A stretch of DNA of 64,000 nt, from contig JAOTOM010004628.1 in the NCBI GenBank assembly GCA_034440615.1, positions 243,501 to 307,500 of the forward strand, read 5' to 3'. Of this stretch, positions 44,791 to 55,990 are shown piece after piece. Within the stretch, counting starts at the first letter, position 1, and each line of letters begins with the position of its first letter. The translations under genes were made by a program, and so were the position numbers. The notes below the pieces were generated by a model. The model was not told the origin of the DNA and did no database searches. It saw only the letters and a list, made by a program, of their open reading frames with translations. The stretch comes from Ashinkailepas kermadecensis (Eukaryota; Arthropoda; Thecostraca; Neolepadidae).

Positions 44791-44919
44791 CTGTACAGCA
44801 CTGAAGTCAAATCGAAACAGGCAAGGAAATAAATTATGGCACCGCTCACATTACTGACAACCACACTCCTTAGCACGTCCTCACCATGCCATTCACAATG
44901 CCACTCACCACACGACTGA

Positions 44920-45502
44920 AGCATGGTTAACGTTACGGAAACAAAGGGTAGTGTTAAATGGATGTAAATCTGAATGGAAGGATGTACTGAGTGGTGTGCC
45001 ACAGGGCTCTGTTCTAGAGCCACTTCTTCGTATCATCTTTGTGAATATCACTGAAGTATGGCTGAGGAATAGAGTGTTCAAATTTGCTGACGACATCAAA
45101 TTCGCACGAGTGGCTAACAGTAGTGATTAATCTAGTGATACTCAACTCGACTTGGAGGACCTAAAAAATGGGCTGACCAATGTCAAATGTCTTTCGACTA
45201 TAAACAAAATGTAAGGTTATGCATCTGGGGTCTGGAGGTGAGACTTTCATATGTACAATTGGAGGTAGGAAACTGGATGATATTAAAGGGGAAAGAGATC
45301 TAAGTGTGTTAATTTCAAATGATCTTAAAGCAGAAAAACAATGTATCTCAGTTAGGAAAAGAGCAATCAGAATGCTGGGGATCATTAATATGAGTGTGAG
45401 GTATAAGAGGAAGGGAGTGATGAAAACACTGTACTTGGCCTATTTGCAACCCCACTTAGAATATTATGTGCAGGCGTGGAACCCTTACTTAGAAAAAAAG
45501 AG

Positions 45503-45557
<55 letters not shown>

Positions 45558-45665
45558 GCTAGAAAGAGTGCAGCTCAAAGCCACTGGACCCATCAGTGGA
45601 CTATGTAACTTAGAATATGGGGGAAAGACTTATGGCATTATACATGTACGCACTCAAGTATAGCC
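44920..45665 (+). pseudogene. CR1 LINE RT fragment, interrupted by (AT)n
   Basis: Plus-strand frames read SGVPQGSVLEPLL, VFKFADDIKF (intact FADD box), LDLEDLK, then from 45219 MHLGSGGETF, ERDLSVLISNDLKAEKQC, LAYLQPHLEYYVQAWNPYLE and, after an AT run at 45508-45556, a LLERVQ-like block and NLEYGERL. It is the same family as the 9345-14460 element (near-identical peptide blocks) but truncated at both ends and shifted in frame. Confidence 0.85.
45508..45556. repeat. (AT)n microsatellite inside CR1
   Basis: About 45 bp of AT inserted or expanded between the conserved CR1 blocks NPYLE and LLERVQ. Confidence 0.95.
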
Positions 45666-46250
45666 CCCCCCCCCCTCTCCGACGAGGTACCACCTTTCCG
45701 TGGTGGTGGTGGAGGGGGGGGGGACTGCGTTCCCCAATGACCCGGCGGCTAGCCCACTTGGGAGGGGCCAGACAAGGAGTGCCTCACTCGTCCTTCCATC
45801 CATACGCTCCCATTCCATTGTCCAACCCATCTTAACATCCATGTCCTTCACCTGGCCCTGCAACACCAACGCTCCCTACTATGAGCAGGTTGGGCAACTT
45901 CCCCGGCCCTGCCCGCCAGCTCAGTTTAATCGGGGTAGTCGCGCCCCCTCGGCTCGCCCCCGGGGTTCACGGAGTCCTGGGAGCTGAGGTCCCCGTCGCA
46001 CGGTGCTAGTTGTGACGGGGGAGCAACACGCCTCTTTGGTCCCAATATCCCGGAGGGGCGGGCGGGTCCATAGGGCTCCATACGGGCCAAGTGACGAGTC
46101 GCCTCGAGCTGGGGGCCTGGGTTTCTTCCCAGGTCTGCCGGCCCGGCCGGCTGGGGTCAAGGGCAGAGGTGAAAAAAGCGTCCAGCCTGTCACCTACATA
46201 ATATCGAACACCACTAAGCTGTCACATGTTGATGGCTCACAGTAAGACCC
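45666..46250. other. GC-rich block, possible LINE UTR
   Basis: Poly-C/poly-G flanked sequence (CCCCCC at 45666, a G run at 45713) with CCTTTCCGTGGTGGTGG. Its style resembles the untranslated regions of I-like LINEs, but no coding domain confirms it. Overlapping ORFs on both strands are not recognised. Confidence 0.3.
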
Positions 46251-48950
46251 CGTACGCATGTGTGCGAGCGCGAAATATCGACGATGATGCTGAAGTGGAA
46301 CAAAGAAGAATGATTTAGTCTATATATGATCTTCAATTTCAATTCAATTACATCAAGCATGTCTGGTGCAAGGAACAATCAGACCATTGGGACAATGCAA
46401 AAAATGATCATCATGCTAAAAAATTGAGGTGAGTACACTTTGCAGTTTCATCATGTGCACATGTTGACTTGCTTCGTCTTCTGCACTGGAACATGCATAC
46501 AAAACAAATTCAAATAATTAATTAATATGTGAAATTACAACACACCCTATAAGCTAATCTTGCTTCTTTTGGGTGTATCCATAAATATATGGGTATTATT
46601 GTGGTGTAATGTGCTCACAATATCTTTTACAAATATTTAACTCAGCAAAGCAAAACAACAGGTTAGGCTAGCTTTTATTGTGCAAATGTGCTCATTTTAT
46701 TTCAGACAAAAATGGGCTATTTTTTATCTTAAAAAAAGGTAAGGCCAGGTTATGTTTCTTAACATTGTTATATTATTGAACACACAAATTGTGACTACAT
46801 TGAAGAAACAATTTAAAAGGAGGTAGGGTAGACCAGGCTAGGTTATGTTAGGTATCAAAAAATAATAGTACATTATTTTGCTTTCCAACTAAAAATAAGC
46901 ATTTCTGATGGGAATCAGTGGTCACATCATCTTCATCATGCTGATAAACATGGCATTGAAACATGCTGTTCTCCAAATCCCATGACTCCTTGAAAATGAT
47001 ATTACCAATACAAATTGAATTCCCTTGCACTATAGCTCCAATATCAAGGACAGAGTGTCATAGGTCATATTTTGTATTGGTTTCAAGTAATTTATAACAC
47101 TTTTGGTCAATGCAACAAGTCATGCTTATGACAAAACATGGACCCTGATCCAAATCAATCGAACCCAAGGAAGTGACCAGATGAAGTTATTAAAATACCA
47201 AAGGCTCATATTGGAAGAACCAAAACATTTGTTTCACGATAAGGATCCCACAAGTCTGAGTGTGGCAAAATGCCTGAAATGATATGTTGGACTGAGAAAT
47301 ATTGTGCATATAATACTGCACCAAACAGTTTTATATGGCTGGGTCATAGTATTAGTTTTATAGTTACAGTTACAGTTACAGTTTGATATGGCCACAAGGT
47401 GTCATAGTATTTTTGCTTGCACATGAACAAAACACCCTCCAGATTGCCATATTTTGCAGACATGATGTTGGTTGGTAGAAATACATTCACGCTTACCTGC
47501 ACTTCCTGCAGCAATGTGCCATGATTGCCACCGGCCTCCTCCAAAGGCAGTGTTTTTCAGCCGAATAGGTAAACCGGCATGCTTTGCCTTCATATGCCTA
47601 TTCAACGATCTTAACTGGCCATTAAATTTGTAACCAGGATAGCCACAACGCACATTTTATCGTGATGGTGGTGTCATGTTCACACCCTGGGCACTAACAC
47701 CATATTAGATAGATAAAACGTTGTCTCTAGTTATCTTGGATAAAACCAGCTTTGAAACAAACTGCGCTGGAAAACGGAACTGTTGCGTCGGATTCAATCT
47801 CTGGGCGGTGACAGGACACTGTCCCGTCCCCGTCTGCCAAGATTGCCGAAAGTGACGTCTGGTAACGGTTGAGGGCATCGACGATTGTAACAAAAGTATT
47901 TGTGATGGGTAAAATCCGAAGGAACTGTGAGCATCACAAAGAGTGGGGCTTTCCGCGCATGTAACTTTCTCCGCAAAATGTCATTTGACAGTGGTGTGGA
48001 GAAAGTGGAAAGCGGAGCCTTTTTCACGGACTGAAACACGTGCAGCCCGTGTCACGATGACGGCGCCCACACACTCTGCAGCCACTGATCATCAATTTGA
48101 CAATTGTAGCCGGTACATGGGGCCATGATGTGAAAGTGACGGCAAGTCGCCAAGTTTAGCCGTTGCCGAGAACCAGACCCAATCGTGAAAAACGCTCAAA
48201 AACGTCGCTTCCTCTTTCCATACCCCCTCGCGTGCGCGTGGTGCGTGACTCGGAAACGGTTGCCACGGCGATGTTGACAATTGTCGTGGCAACACTGAGG
48301 TGTTGGTTTGGTGTCGATCGGTCCATTGGTTGTCGAGATATGGCGGTCTGAATCGGGTCGATGGGGAGCGCTAAAATTGGTGATTTTCCGAACGCAAAAT
48401 CTCAGTTTTACATGCTATTCCTATGGGCGACCGGTCATTCACCGGACACCCATTCTCTCAGGACCCCAGTGACGCGCACGCGCAACGCGTTGATCCGACC
48501 GCAACGAAATTGGGCCCGACGGATAGCCTACATTTGGGGCTTTCACGTGATGTCAGCCATATCTCGTTACCTGTGATGTGAGCCGTGCCACACGCAACAA
48601 ACTGCGCCAGAAAACGGAACTGTTGCGTCGGGCTCAATCTCTGAACGGGGACGGGACAATTCGTAGGTGACAGGCTTACCACGGCAATGTTAAAACCTAT
48701 GGACTTTACCACGAGTGGTAGAGTTTTTTCAGCCTCCCCTGTCCCCTCGATCATAGCTACTAAATTGTTTCGGTACGCTTCTGATACATTTACTGAAACA
48801 AGATGAGACGTATATGTCTGGATGGTTAGGAAATACAAATTGACTGTGTATGTTAAGAGGCAAAACGGTCTGATGATAAATACAATCCATACTCAATGAT
48901 AATACGGTACCGTAAGTTGTCACCATAACCGGATATATTTTTCAAGTATC
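46251..48950. other. AT-rich then mixed intergenic sequence
   Basis: Contains TAGGTTATGTTAGG-type phrases near 46745 and 46840. A ~65-bp direct repeat (AAAACGGAACTGTTGCGTCG, TCAATCTCTG) occurs at 47759 and 48600. A minus-strand zinc-finger-like peptide is near 47570-47650. No gene is called. Confidence 0.4.
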
Positions 48951-49479
48951 TGTCACTCACGCTCGTAGCCGAGTAGCCGGTTGTTTTCACCTCTGGTCAA
49001 GGGGTGGGCGGTGCTGGATCCCGATCGGGGTGGTGAGCCTCTCTCTCTCCCGGCTGAGTGATGGCATCGCCTGCCCCGTATAGCTCCTCGGGCGCATGGC
49101 GTCCTCCCGTCCGTGAGGCTCAGACGTCCCCCAGGAGGGCCCCTACGTGGTGGGGCGTCACGAGGAGGTGAATAAAACAATACTTACATGGATATGAATA
49201 AGAAATAAGCGTCCCCTGGCCTCTCACACGGGGACCAGACCCCTCGCTCCCCTGATCGAAGATAAGGCCCAAACGTGACCGTATCGCACAGTGCTCACGA
49301 GGACAATGATCGTATACAAAATCGATACTTTAGGCACGCGAGTACCGCCTCTTCATCAAGTACCTCGAGTCCGTGTATCTTCATTTTCAAATCAGCCGAC
49401 CCAGAAAAGAAGTTATCAACGCTCTCCCCCTTCAGCGCAAGCGAGGATGCGATCGTTTGGGATGTGTAGTGCGCTGTGA

Positions 49480-50352
49480 CAATTTGCGGGATGGGGCATC
49501 GAGGTCGAGTTTCGTGATGGAGAGGATGCGAGGAGAGCCCTGGAACTAGATAAATTCACGTACGGCGTACGCACCCCGAACGGAACAAGAGACATTACGA
49601 TTCCAGTTATTATTGAACCTCATAATACTAAAAACTTCTGCAATGGAGTCATCAACTGCTTCGATCTGAGGGATGTGTCTGAAGCTGAGATTGTTGATGG
49701 ATTAGCTGAATACGGTGCTGTGGAGGTACGGAGAATGAAGGTAAGAAGGGAGAAGGAGCTACACCCGACAAACAACATTATTATAACGTTCACCAGCACT
49801 GATTTACCAGCCACAGCATCAGTAGGCTATATTCGAATAAAAGTCCCCGCTTTCATTCCCAACCCGATGAGGTGCTACAGATATCAACGTTACGGCCACA
49901 CGACCCAGTATTGCGGAGGGCGCCCTGTGTGTGGCCGGTGTGGGTCGGAAGATCACACCGTCGACAACTGTGACTCACATGAGTCCTGGTGTGTGAATTG
50001 TAGTCGTTGTCAGGTGCCCCACATTACCTCTGACAAGTCATGTCCAGCCTACGTGAAGGAGAAAGAGATTTTGTCACTGAAGTGCACCAAAAATATTACG
50101 TTTCGACAGGCCCGAGAGGCATATGAGAAGAGTCACCCAAAAGTGTCATACGTAGGAAAGACTGGAAGTACCCTGACGAGCTATGCACATCAGCAGCCCA
50201 CCAGCACTACCCATCTGCTCACACAACTCGGTGCCTTGCTGCGTTCGTTTGGTTTTACTTGCACACCTCCTTCCGCAAGGTCGGAGACACCCGATGTGCC
50301 ACCCACAGTTCGGTCATCTAGGCCAGAGCAGGCGAAGAAACGCCACTCCTAG
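49480..50352 (+). pseudogene. I-like LINE ORF1 (Gag-like, CCHC zinc knuckles)
   Basis: An open frame of 290 codons between TGA (49477-49479) and TAG, without a conserved ATG. It contains VRRMKVRREKE and YIRIKVPAFIPNPMRCYRYQ, then three knuckles: the first (from 49873) has Tyr in place of the second Cys (CYRYQRYGHTTQYC), the second is intact (CGRCGSEDHTVDNC), and the third is CVNC...H...C. EKEILSLK and FRQAREAY follow. Known: ORF1 proteins of I/Jockey LINEs bind the element RNA through such knuckles. An upstream piece (49350-49470, FIFKSADPEKKLSTLSPFS) is the expected N-terminal part in another frame, so a frameshift breaks it. Confidence 0.8.
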
Positions 50353-51276
50353 CACCCCCACAACCTTCAAAGAAACTCTTGAGGATGGAGGCACGACGGG
50401 AAGGAGGAAAGTGGACCTTGGCACAGCGGTCCAAAAAAACGCGCCAAGCCCCCTTACAACTCCTCCACCACACCCTCTACTTCTACGTCCAAAGTAACCC
50501 ATCCTAGCCCCGCATCACCACCATCAATTCTTGCTCCTCCCCATCTCCCCCCACCTCCCTCTCCATCGCTCTACGGTGCACCGTCGCGACGCATCCCCGT
50601 CACACCCCCATCAGTGGCACGAATCCGACCACCAGTGTTCGCCAAGGAGCCCGAACCTAGGACCGGCGGGGCGTGCGAGCCGTAGTTCGTCTCCGAGCAT
50701 ACGGCCGAGAGCCCATGCCCCCCAGGTAACTGTCCATATTGGCACCTGGAGGTTCCGCAGCTCCAGCTGAAACTTGTTATATCCCACCACTCATCCCACC
50801 ACGTGGGGACGATGCTCTGACATACCCGTCACCCCCTAGGGGCAGGAAGCGAGCCCCACAATGGCAAGTGTTTCCGGCTAATGGAGGAAACCCTATAACG
50901 AGGCCAAGATCCTCCTCGGGATCCTCCACGCAACAGTTACTATTGAGCTAGTCACTGCATCGTTTTAACACGTTTTAGCTGGCTCTTTGTACGTCCATTT
51001 TACTCTAGTCAGCGACTTTGCCTTTTTAAACTGTTACTACCCTTTACTATCATTGTAATGCCTCTCGTTTTAGAATGGAGCTACAGGGGGTTCAAACACG
51101 GCTAGCATCAAGACAGTTTTAAACCAGCACTGACCAATGGTTGTGTGTCTCCAAGAGACAAAGTTACCACGACACTTCTCTCTCCACCTAAGAAAAAATA
51201 TTCTGCTATAGGAAAAAAACAGGGCATCAGAGACCATTGCGCATGGAGGTGTACTTTTCGTTGCGCAGCATACAGG

Positions 51277-51711
51277 ACTGTTCACACCTAGCGTAATCTC
51301 GACGCACTGTCGGAATCGACGCAAAGCTAGCGGACAGTTAGCATGGGGCCCAATGAGTCTGCCGATTCTGCCATTGCGCCGGCCTTGCGTCAGCTGTCTG
51401 CCGATTCCTACAAAACGCTGGCGATTTCCGATCGGACAAAGTTGGGTTTTCTCAACTTTTTTCCGCTCGGCGCACCAGCGGCCTTGACGCAAGGTCGACA
51501 GACTGCTCGGGATAAACTGCGGTCGCCATATTTGCTGATTTTGTTGTCATAACAGCTGATCTGTCAGTTGATCGCTGGCGTACTCGCGTCCAGGTGATGT
51601 CGCTGCACTGGCCTGTCGACGCGTCGAAATTACGCCCAGTGCGTCGGGATTACGCCTAGTACGTCATTGCGCTGGCTATTTTGCGTCGAGATTACGCTAG
51701 GTGTGAACAGT
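51277..51711. mobile_element. 435-bp MITE with perfect 30-bp terminal inverted repeats
   Basis: 51277-51306 (ACTGTTCACACCTAGCGTAA + TCTCGACGCA) is the exact reverse complement of 51682-51711. No coding capacity. Inner copies of the terminal motif in direct orientation (GATTACGCCTAGTACGTC, ATTACGCCCAGTGCGTC) lie at 51625-51665. It splits the endonuclease reading of a LINE. The target duplication is unclear (CATACA left, CATAAC right). TIRs with GTTCACAC are seen in some PIF/Harbinger-type elements, but that assignment is only a suggestion. Confidence 0.85.
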
Positions 51712-51908
51712 TCATAACGCTTCTTATCAGAAGGTACCGCTAGACGCCTCTCTCCAGCAGTCGCTTCTACAATCAGATTCATCCGGCATACGACAACAAT
51801 ATGCTCTGTCTATCTTCCTCCTGAACATTCGCTGCCGTCTGTGGAGCTCAGTCGTCTGATGCTTGAGCCGTCTGTGGAGCTCAGTCGCCTGGTGCTTGAT
51901 GCTCCAAC

Positions 51909-52010
51909 CAGTGGCGTCGCCACGAAATTCTTCCAGGGGGGGGGGGGTGCAATGTTGAAAGGGGCCTCCTGCCCCCCGAAAGGGCCCTCCTATTTTTTTG
52001 GCTCTTAGTG
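51909..52010 (+). mobile_element. fragment with CAGTGGCG end
   Basis: Starts CAGTGGCGTCGCCACGAAAT, then a G run, and resembles the 5' ends of the 2.2-kb repeats at 25599 and 56472. It is truncated after about 100 bp. Confidence 0.5.
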
Positions 52011-52341
52011 TGGTTCAAGAATGGGAAACATGATTTCATATTGACGTCTTGTTTGTTCTTGGCATGGTGCATCATTTACGCAAAATGCAATAGCAATAAT
52101 CTTTTTTTTCGCTGAGAACGGGGCCATGCCAGGGTATAAATAAGTAAATGTGGATAAATACCTAAGTGCCAAAATAAACCAATGTCTTAATGCTTTATCG
52201 ACCAGAGGAATCTTGCCGTTGGTCTCTAGATTCCAGCGAGCTGGTGGGGCTGGTGCTGAACATATCTTAAAGATATCCCCCATTGACCAACCAACTTCTG
52301 TGTCCACCAAGTCTAACTGAATATAGCTAGATTCACCACTA
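52011..52341. other. flank of the pogo element, nothing recognised
   Basis: A minus-strand ORF (52517-52005) runs across the element boundary and has no recognised domain. Confidence 0.3.
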
Positions 52342-55300
52342 GGGGAGACCGGTGTAAAAGGCCCAGGGTAGGTAAAACGCCCATGGCCTCTAAAAAAGAA
52401 ATCCTTCATCCGATTGTTTGGTAGCAGTAATTTGGTAGCAGAACATCCTTTCTTCTGCTGCCGACTAAAGTTTCGCGAGCCAGGAACGGTTGCTCTGCGT
52501 TTTAGGTGAGTTTTCATATATTTGCCGGTTTTCTTAGATCATAGCGGGCTATTTACGGCAATGTACATGCTTAACTAAATATGTGGGAGTAATTTTGTAA
52601 GTATTTTTAGTTAAACTCGTCTGTTTTCTGCGATAAAACATCATGACGCAATGCGCCACAATTGTCAAACTTCAGAAATCCGCGCGCAAAAATAATGTTG
52701 CCACTCTGCAGGAAGCCCCGTCCCCATGTCGTGTAAGACGCCCCGCTAGGCGTGTTATACGCAACCAGGGGCGTCTTACCTGAATTATGGTCACCTGATC
52801 CCAGAATATGTATAGGGGCATATATGTATCTGCCTCCCTAAATATTTAACAGCGAAACAAGACTTTTAAAATCTCAACAATAGGTATTTTCAAATTCAGT
52901 GCTGACCTTGATAACTGACTTCCTAAATCCCTGATTCCCGCTTTCCTAATCCTGGCATGCCTATTTCAGAATATGCCGAGAAAAAGAACAAGCAAGAGGG
53001 GTCAATATGGGCTAGAAAATATCAGGAAGGCACTCGAGGACATCCGCAGTGGACGATCGGTTCGAAGTACGGCAAAACGCTGGGGCGTGCCGCCGAAAAC
53101 GCTGAGGAATCACCGAGACGGGAAAGTAAGAATGCCTGGAAAAGTTCAACTGGGAAGATTTCACTGCGAATTCAGTGCAGAACAAGAAGATATTCTCGTT
53201 GAAAAGATTCGGGACATGGAAAAGTGCCTGCTTGGCCTAACAACGATCGACATTCGCAGAATTGCTTTTGGACTCGCGGAGAAACTTGGCATCCCTCACC
53301 GCTTCTCCAAGTACACACAGATGGCAGGGAAAGAGTGGCTTCGGGGTTTCCTGAAACGCCACCCTGACTTGGGTATCAGAAAGCCGGAGCCAACGAGCCT
53401 GGCGCGCGCGATTGGGTTCAACCGCTCCCAAGTGGATCGCTTCTTCGCCCTGTACAAGGAGCTTATTGACAAGAACAATTATGGCCCTTTGCAGGTTTGG
53501 AATGCTGATGAAACAGGTATCTCAACCGTGCAGAAACCTGGAAATATAATCGCTCCAAAGGGCAAAAAACAAGTAGGGAAGATCACGAGTGCGGAAAAGG
53601 GGAAAACGGTCACGGTCATCTGTGCCGCGAATGCGGGTGGACAGTTTGTACCGCCGGCGATGATATTTCCACGAATTCGCATGAACGAGTCACTCATGAA
53701 TGGTGCGCCACCAGGAGCCATCGGCATGTGTACCAAATCGGGATGGACGGACGAAGAGTGTTTTATCAAGTGGCTTCACCTTTTCATTTCGACCGTGCGG
53801 CCATCAAAACAGCACAGGCATCTGCTCATCTTGGACGGGCATTTCAGCCACAAGACCATCGCCGCATTGGGCCTGGCACGAGACCACGTAGTTGACCTTA
53901 TCACACTCCCTCCTCACTCGACCCACAAGCTCCAACCTCTCGACGTATCGTGGTTCAAGCCCTTCAAAGCAGCATACAGCGTGGCAGCGGACAACTGGAT
54001 GAGGGCACACCCAGGCAGAAGGATATCCGAGTACGAACTGAGTCAAATCTTCTCAACGGCGTACCTAAAGTGTGCCACGGCAGAGAAGATCGTTGGGGGT
54101 TTTCACGCAAGTGGAATCTGGCCATTTGACGACAAGAAGTTCACCGATGAGGACTATGCCGCAGCCTTTTTGACTGATGAACCGGAGCCTGAACATAGCA
54201 TGGTGGACCCCGCGGAGCCAGACCTCGTAGAAGGTGGACCTGAGACACAGGGTCCTATGATCCAGTGTGATCCAATAGAAGATGCCAGGGCACCTTCAAC
54301 CAGTCTCACGGATGAGACTTTGTCCGACCTATCTCCTGCTGAGCCCAGACCTGACCCGTCTTCTGCTGAGTCCAGACCAGACCGTTCTCGTGTTTACGCT
54401 CGGCCTGACCCATCTTCTGCTGAGACAGGACCTGGCCCATCTAGTGTCGAGGCTGCACCCAGTCCATCTTCTGAATCTCGACCCGGATCATCTCATGTGA
54501 GTCAGATATTAGATGATCTGTGTGCATCGCCTAAAGCCAAAACCAGAAAGCGCAGTCGACGTGCACAGAAGTCGGAGGTTCTGACGTCATCTCCGATGAA
54601 GCAGCATCTGACAGAAGTGAATCTGGCCAAACAAGCTCGCCTCTCCAAGGGCAAGAAAGCCCCTCCGAAAAAGAGTGAGAAAGCTCCGAAAAACACCCGG
54701 AGGAAACAAGCGTCAGATGACGAAACTTCGTGTTTTGTGTGCGGTATGCAATATAAACTGTCTTGTGAGGAATGGGTACAGTGTGGCGATTGTGCGAAGT
54801 GGGCCTGTGTGCCGTGCACAGACCTGAACGATGGTCAACGGCATTACACGTGTGATTTCTGCCGACCCAACTAAGTTCGGCTTCTCACATTGCACAATGC
54901 TCATTGAAAGAACCACTGGATCGCTGCAACTTGTCACACGTGATTTGTGCCACATTGCCTGGGTTACGGCATCACACATTTCGAAATTCTCACTGGTCAT
55001 AGATAGGTATATTTTTTTGAGGACCAACTGGTCTGCCATGCTTGTGGTTTTTGTCATCCCAGATATGTTAAACGTTTGCTCTTTTAACTTTTGTTTCCAG
55101 TTCATTTGAATGTTCATTGAATGTTTGAAATGTTCATTGGATGATTTGTTTGATCATAGGTATTGTTTGCGGATTGTTTCACAGATTCAACCCTCCTTTG
55201 CTTCATCGTGCTTTTAAGTTTTAAGTGCTGAAGTGAAACTTAAATAAATACTGCATTATGTATCATGGTGTGTACCTCCAGTTGGTGTCTGCCTCATTCA

Positions 55301-55922
55301 GGGGCAGATCGAGCCGGACCGTTTGGGTGTTTACACATTTTCGTCGCGCAGTGGCGAAAATTTTGCGATTTTGTGCAATTTGTATATGGAATTTTAATAT
55401 TTCGCTGATAAAAAAAATGAGGAACCCCTGCCTCGCATCGCCGAAATTTTTCATTTTTTGTCATATGAAAAGCAATTTTCCACATTTGGCCGGCGTTTAG
55501 GAACGGTAAAACATAGTTTAACACCCCCCGATTTGGCTTTGGAAGGGGCAAATGCCCATTCAGCCCCTTGGATCCGTTCTAGCCTTATTGAAGCAAACAT
55601 GTGGTTGTCAAACTATACCAGATTTATCGACGCTTTGCCTGCAGCTTGAGTAATAAATTGGATTCCAAATATAAAAGAGCGATATCTAAGACGCCCAGGT
55701 GGGAGGCAACTTACCTACCCCCGTTTGTAAGACGCCCCTTTGCAATACTCCAGCAAAGTCGCTCTCACGTCAAGGAATGGGTGGGAAATCCATTTCGGTG
55801 GCTATATTTACAAAGAAAAATGATGCGTAGTTCATTTCATAAAGAAAAAATAGAGATAAATTCAATGCCCGAGGCACACTGATCAAATATCCTTTAGAGG
55901 GGCGTGTTACACCAGTCTCCCC
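52342..55922 (+). mobile_element. pogo/Tigger-type DNA transposon, full length
   Basis: The left end, GGGGAGACCGGTGTAAAAGG + CCC, matches the reverse complement of the right end (GGGGAGACTGGTGTAACACG + CCC, ending 55922) at about 20 of 23 positions. TA precedes the left end and TT follows the right, close to the TA duplication of Tc1/mariner-pogo elements. Subterminal GTAAGACGCCCC-type motifs recur in both orientations (about 52373, 52733, 52784, 55688, 55727), possible transposase-binding sites. It encloses one intact transposase gene. A 5' UTR of about 630 bp and a 3' UTR of 1.05 kb complete the 3.58-kb element. Confidence 0.82.
52973..54874 (+). CDS. pogo-type transposase with C-terminal PHD-like finger, intact
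   Basis: 633 codons from ATG at 52973, no stops. Residues 10-60: helix-turn-helix of the Psq/CENP-B type (ALEDIRSGRSVRSTAKRWGV, then KTLRNH). About 65-140: second DNA-binding helical region (KEWLRGFLKRHP). 170-390: DDE endonuclease with D179 (WNADETG), D288 (LLILDGHFSH) and D324 (HKLQPLDVSWF), 35 residues between the last two, as usual for pogo. 440-510: low-complexity, with RPDPSSAE-like repeats. 530-585: lysine-rich, a probable nuclear localisation region. 587-630: Cys pairs C587/C590, C604/C607, C612/C615 and C627/C630, a PHD-like finger in which the canonical His before the seventh ligand reads Cys612. It should excise and reinsert the element. The sequence TATTTCAG ends 4 bp before the ATG and resembles a splice acceptor, so a 5' intron is possible. 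Confidence 0.93.
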   Translation: MPRKRTSKRGQYGLENIRKALEDIRSGRSVRSTAKRWGVPPKTLRNHRDGKVRMPGKVQLGRFHCEFSAEQEDILVEKIRDMEKCLLGLTTIDIRRIAFGLAEKLGIPHRFSKYTQMAGKEWLRGFLKRHPDLGIRKPEPTSLARAIGFNRSQVDRFFALYKELIDKNNYGPLQVWNADETGISTVQKPGNIIAPKGKKQVGKITSAEKGKTVTVICAANAGGQFVPPAMIFPRIRMNESLMNGAPPGAIGMCTKSGWTDEECFIKWLHLFISTVRPSKQHRHLLILDGHFSHKTIAALGLARDHVVDLITLPPHSTHKLQPLDVSWFKPFKAAYSVAADNWMRAHPGRRISEYELSQIFSTAYLKCATAEKIVGGFHASGIWPFDDKKFTDEDYAAAFLTDEPEPEHSMVDPAEPDLVEGGPETQGPMIQCDPIEDARAPSTSLTDETLSDLSPAEPRPDPSSAESRPDRSRVYARPDPSSAETGPGPSSVEAAPSPSSESRPGSSHVSQILDDLCASPKAKTRKRSRRAQKSEVLTSSPMKQHLTEVNLAKQARLSKGKKAPPKKSEKAPKNTRRKQASDDETSCFVCGMQYKLSCEEWVQCGDCAKWACVPCTDLNDGQRHYTCDFCRPN

Positions 55923-55929
55923 TTCTATT

Positions 55930-55990
55930 ACTCATTCCCACCAGCTTGATGTCATAAGTAAGCTTAAACGATCATTTCTCAGTCCAAGGA
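55930..55990 (-). mobile_element. tiny CR1 RT fragment
   Basis: CCACCAGCTTGATGTCAT and ATTTCTCAG match the CR1 stretch at 10668-10710 that encodes the metal-binding box region. Only about 55 bp are alignable by eye. Confidence 0.5.

Larger units (their letters stand above)
48955..51905 (+). mobile_element. I-like LINE, 5' part, interrupted by a MITE
   Basis: Order on the plus strand: GC-rich presumed 5' UTR (48955-49270), decayed ORF1 (49270-50352), spacer, start of ORF2 endonuclease (51070-51276 and 51712-51905). The RT and 3' end are missing. The endonuclease reads CLQETKLPRHF and RASETIAHGGVLFVAQH before the MITE, and HNASYQKVPLDASLQ and, in a shifted frame, PEHSLPSVELSRL after it, showing the MITE landed inside an existing copy. 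Clade assignment (I/Jockey group) rests on the CCHC-rich ORF1 and the endonuclease motifs. Confidence 0.75.
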
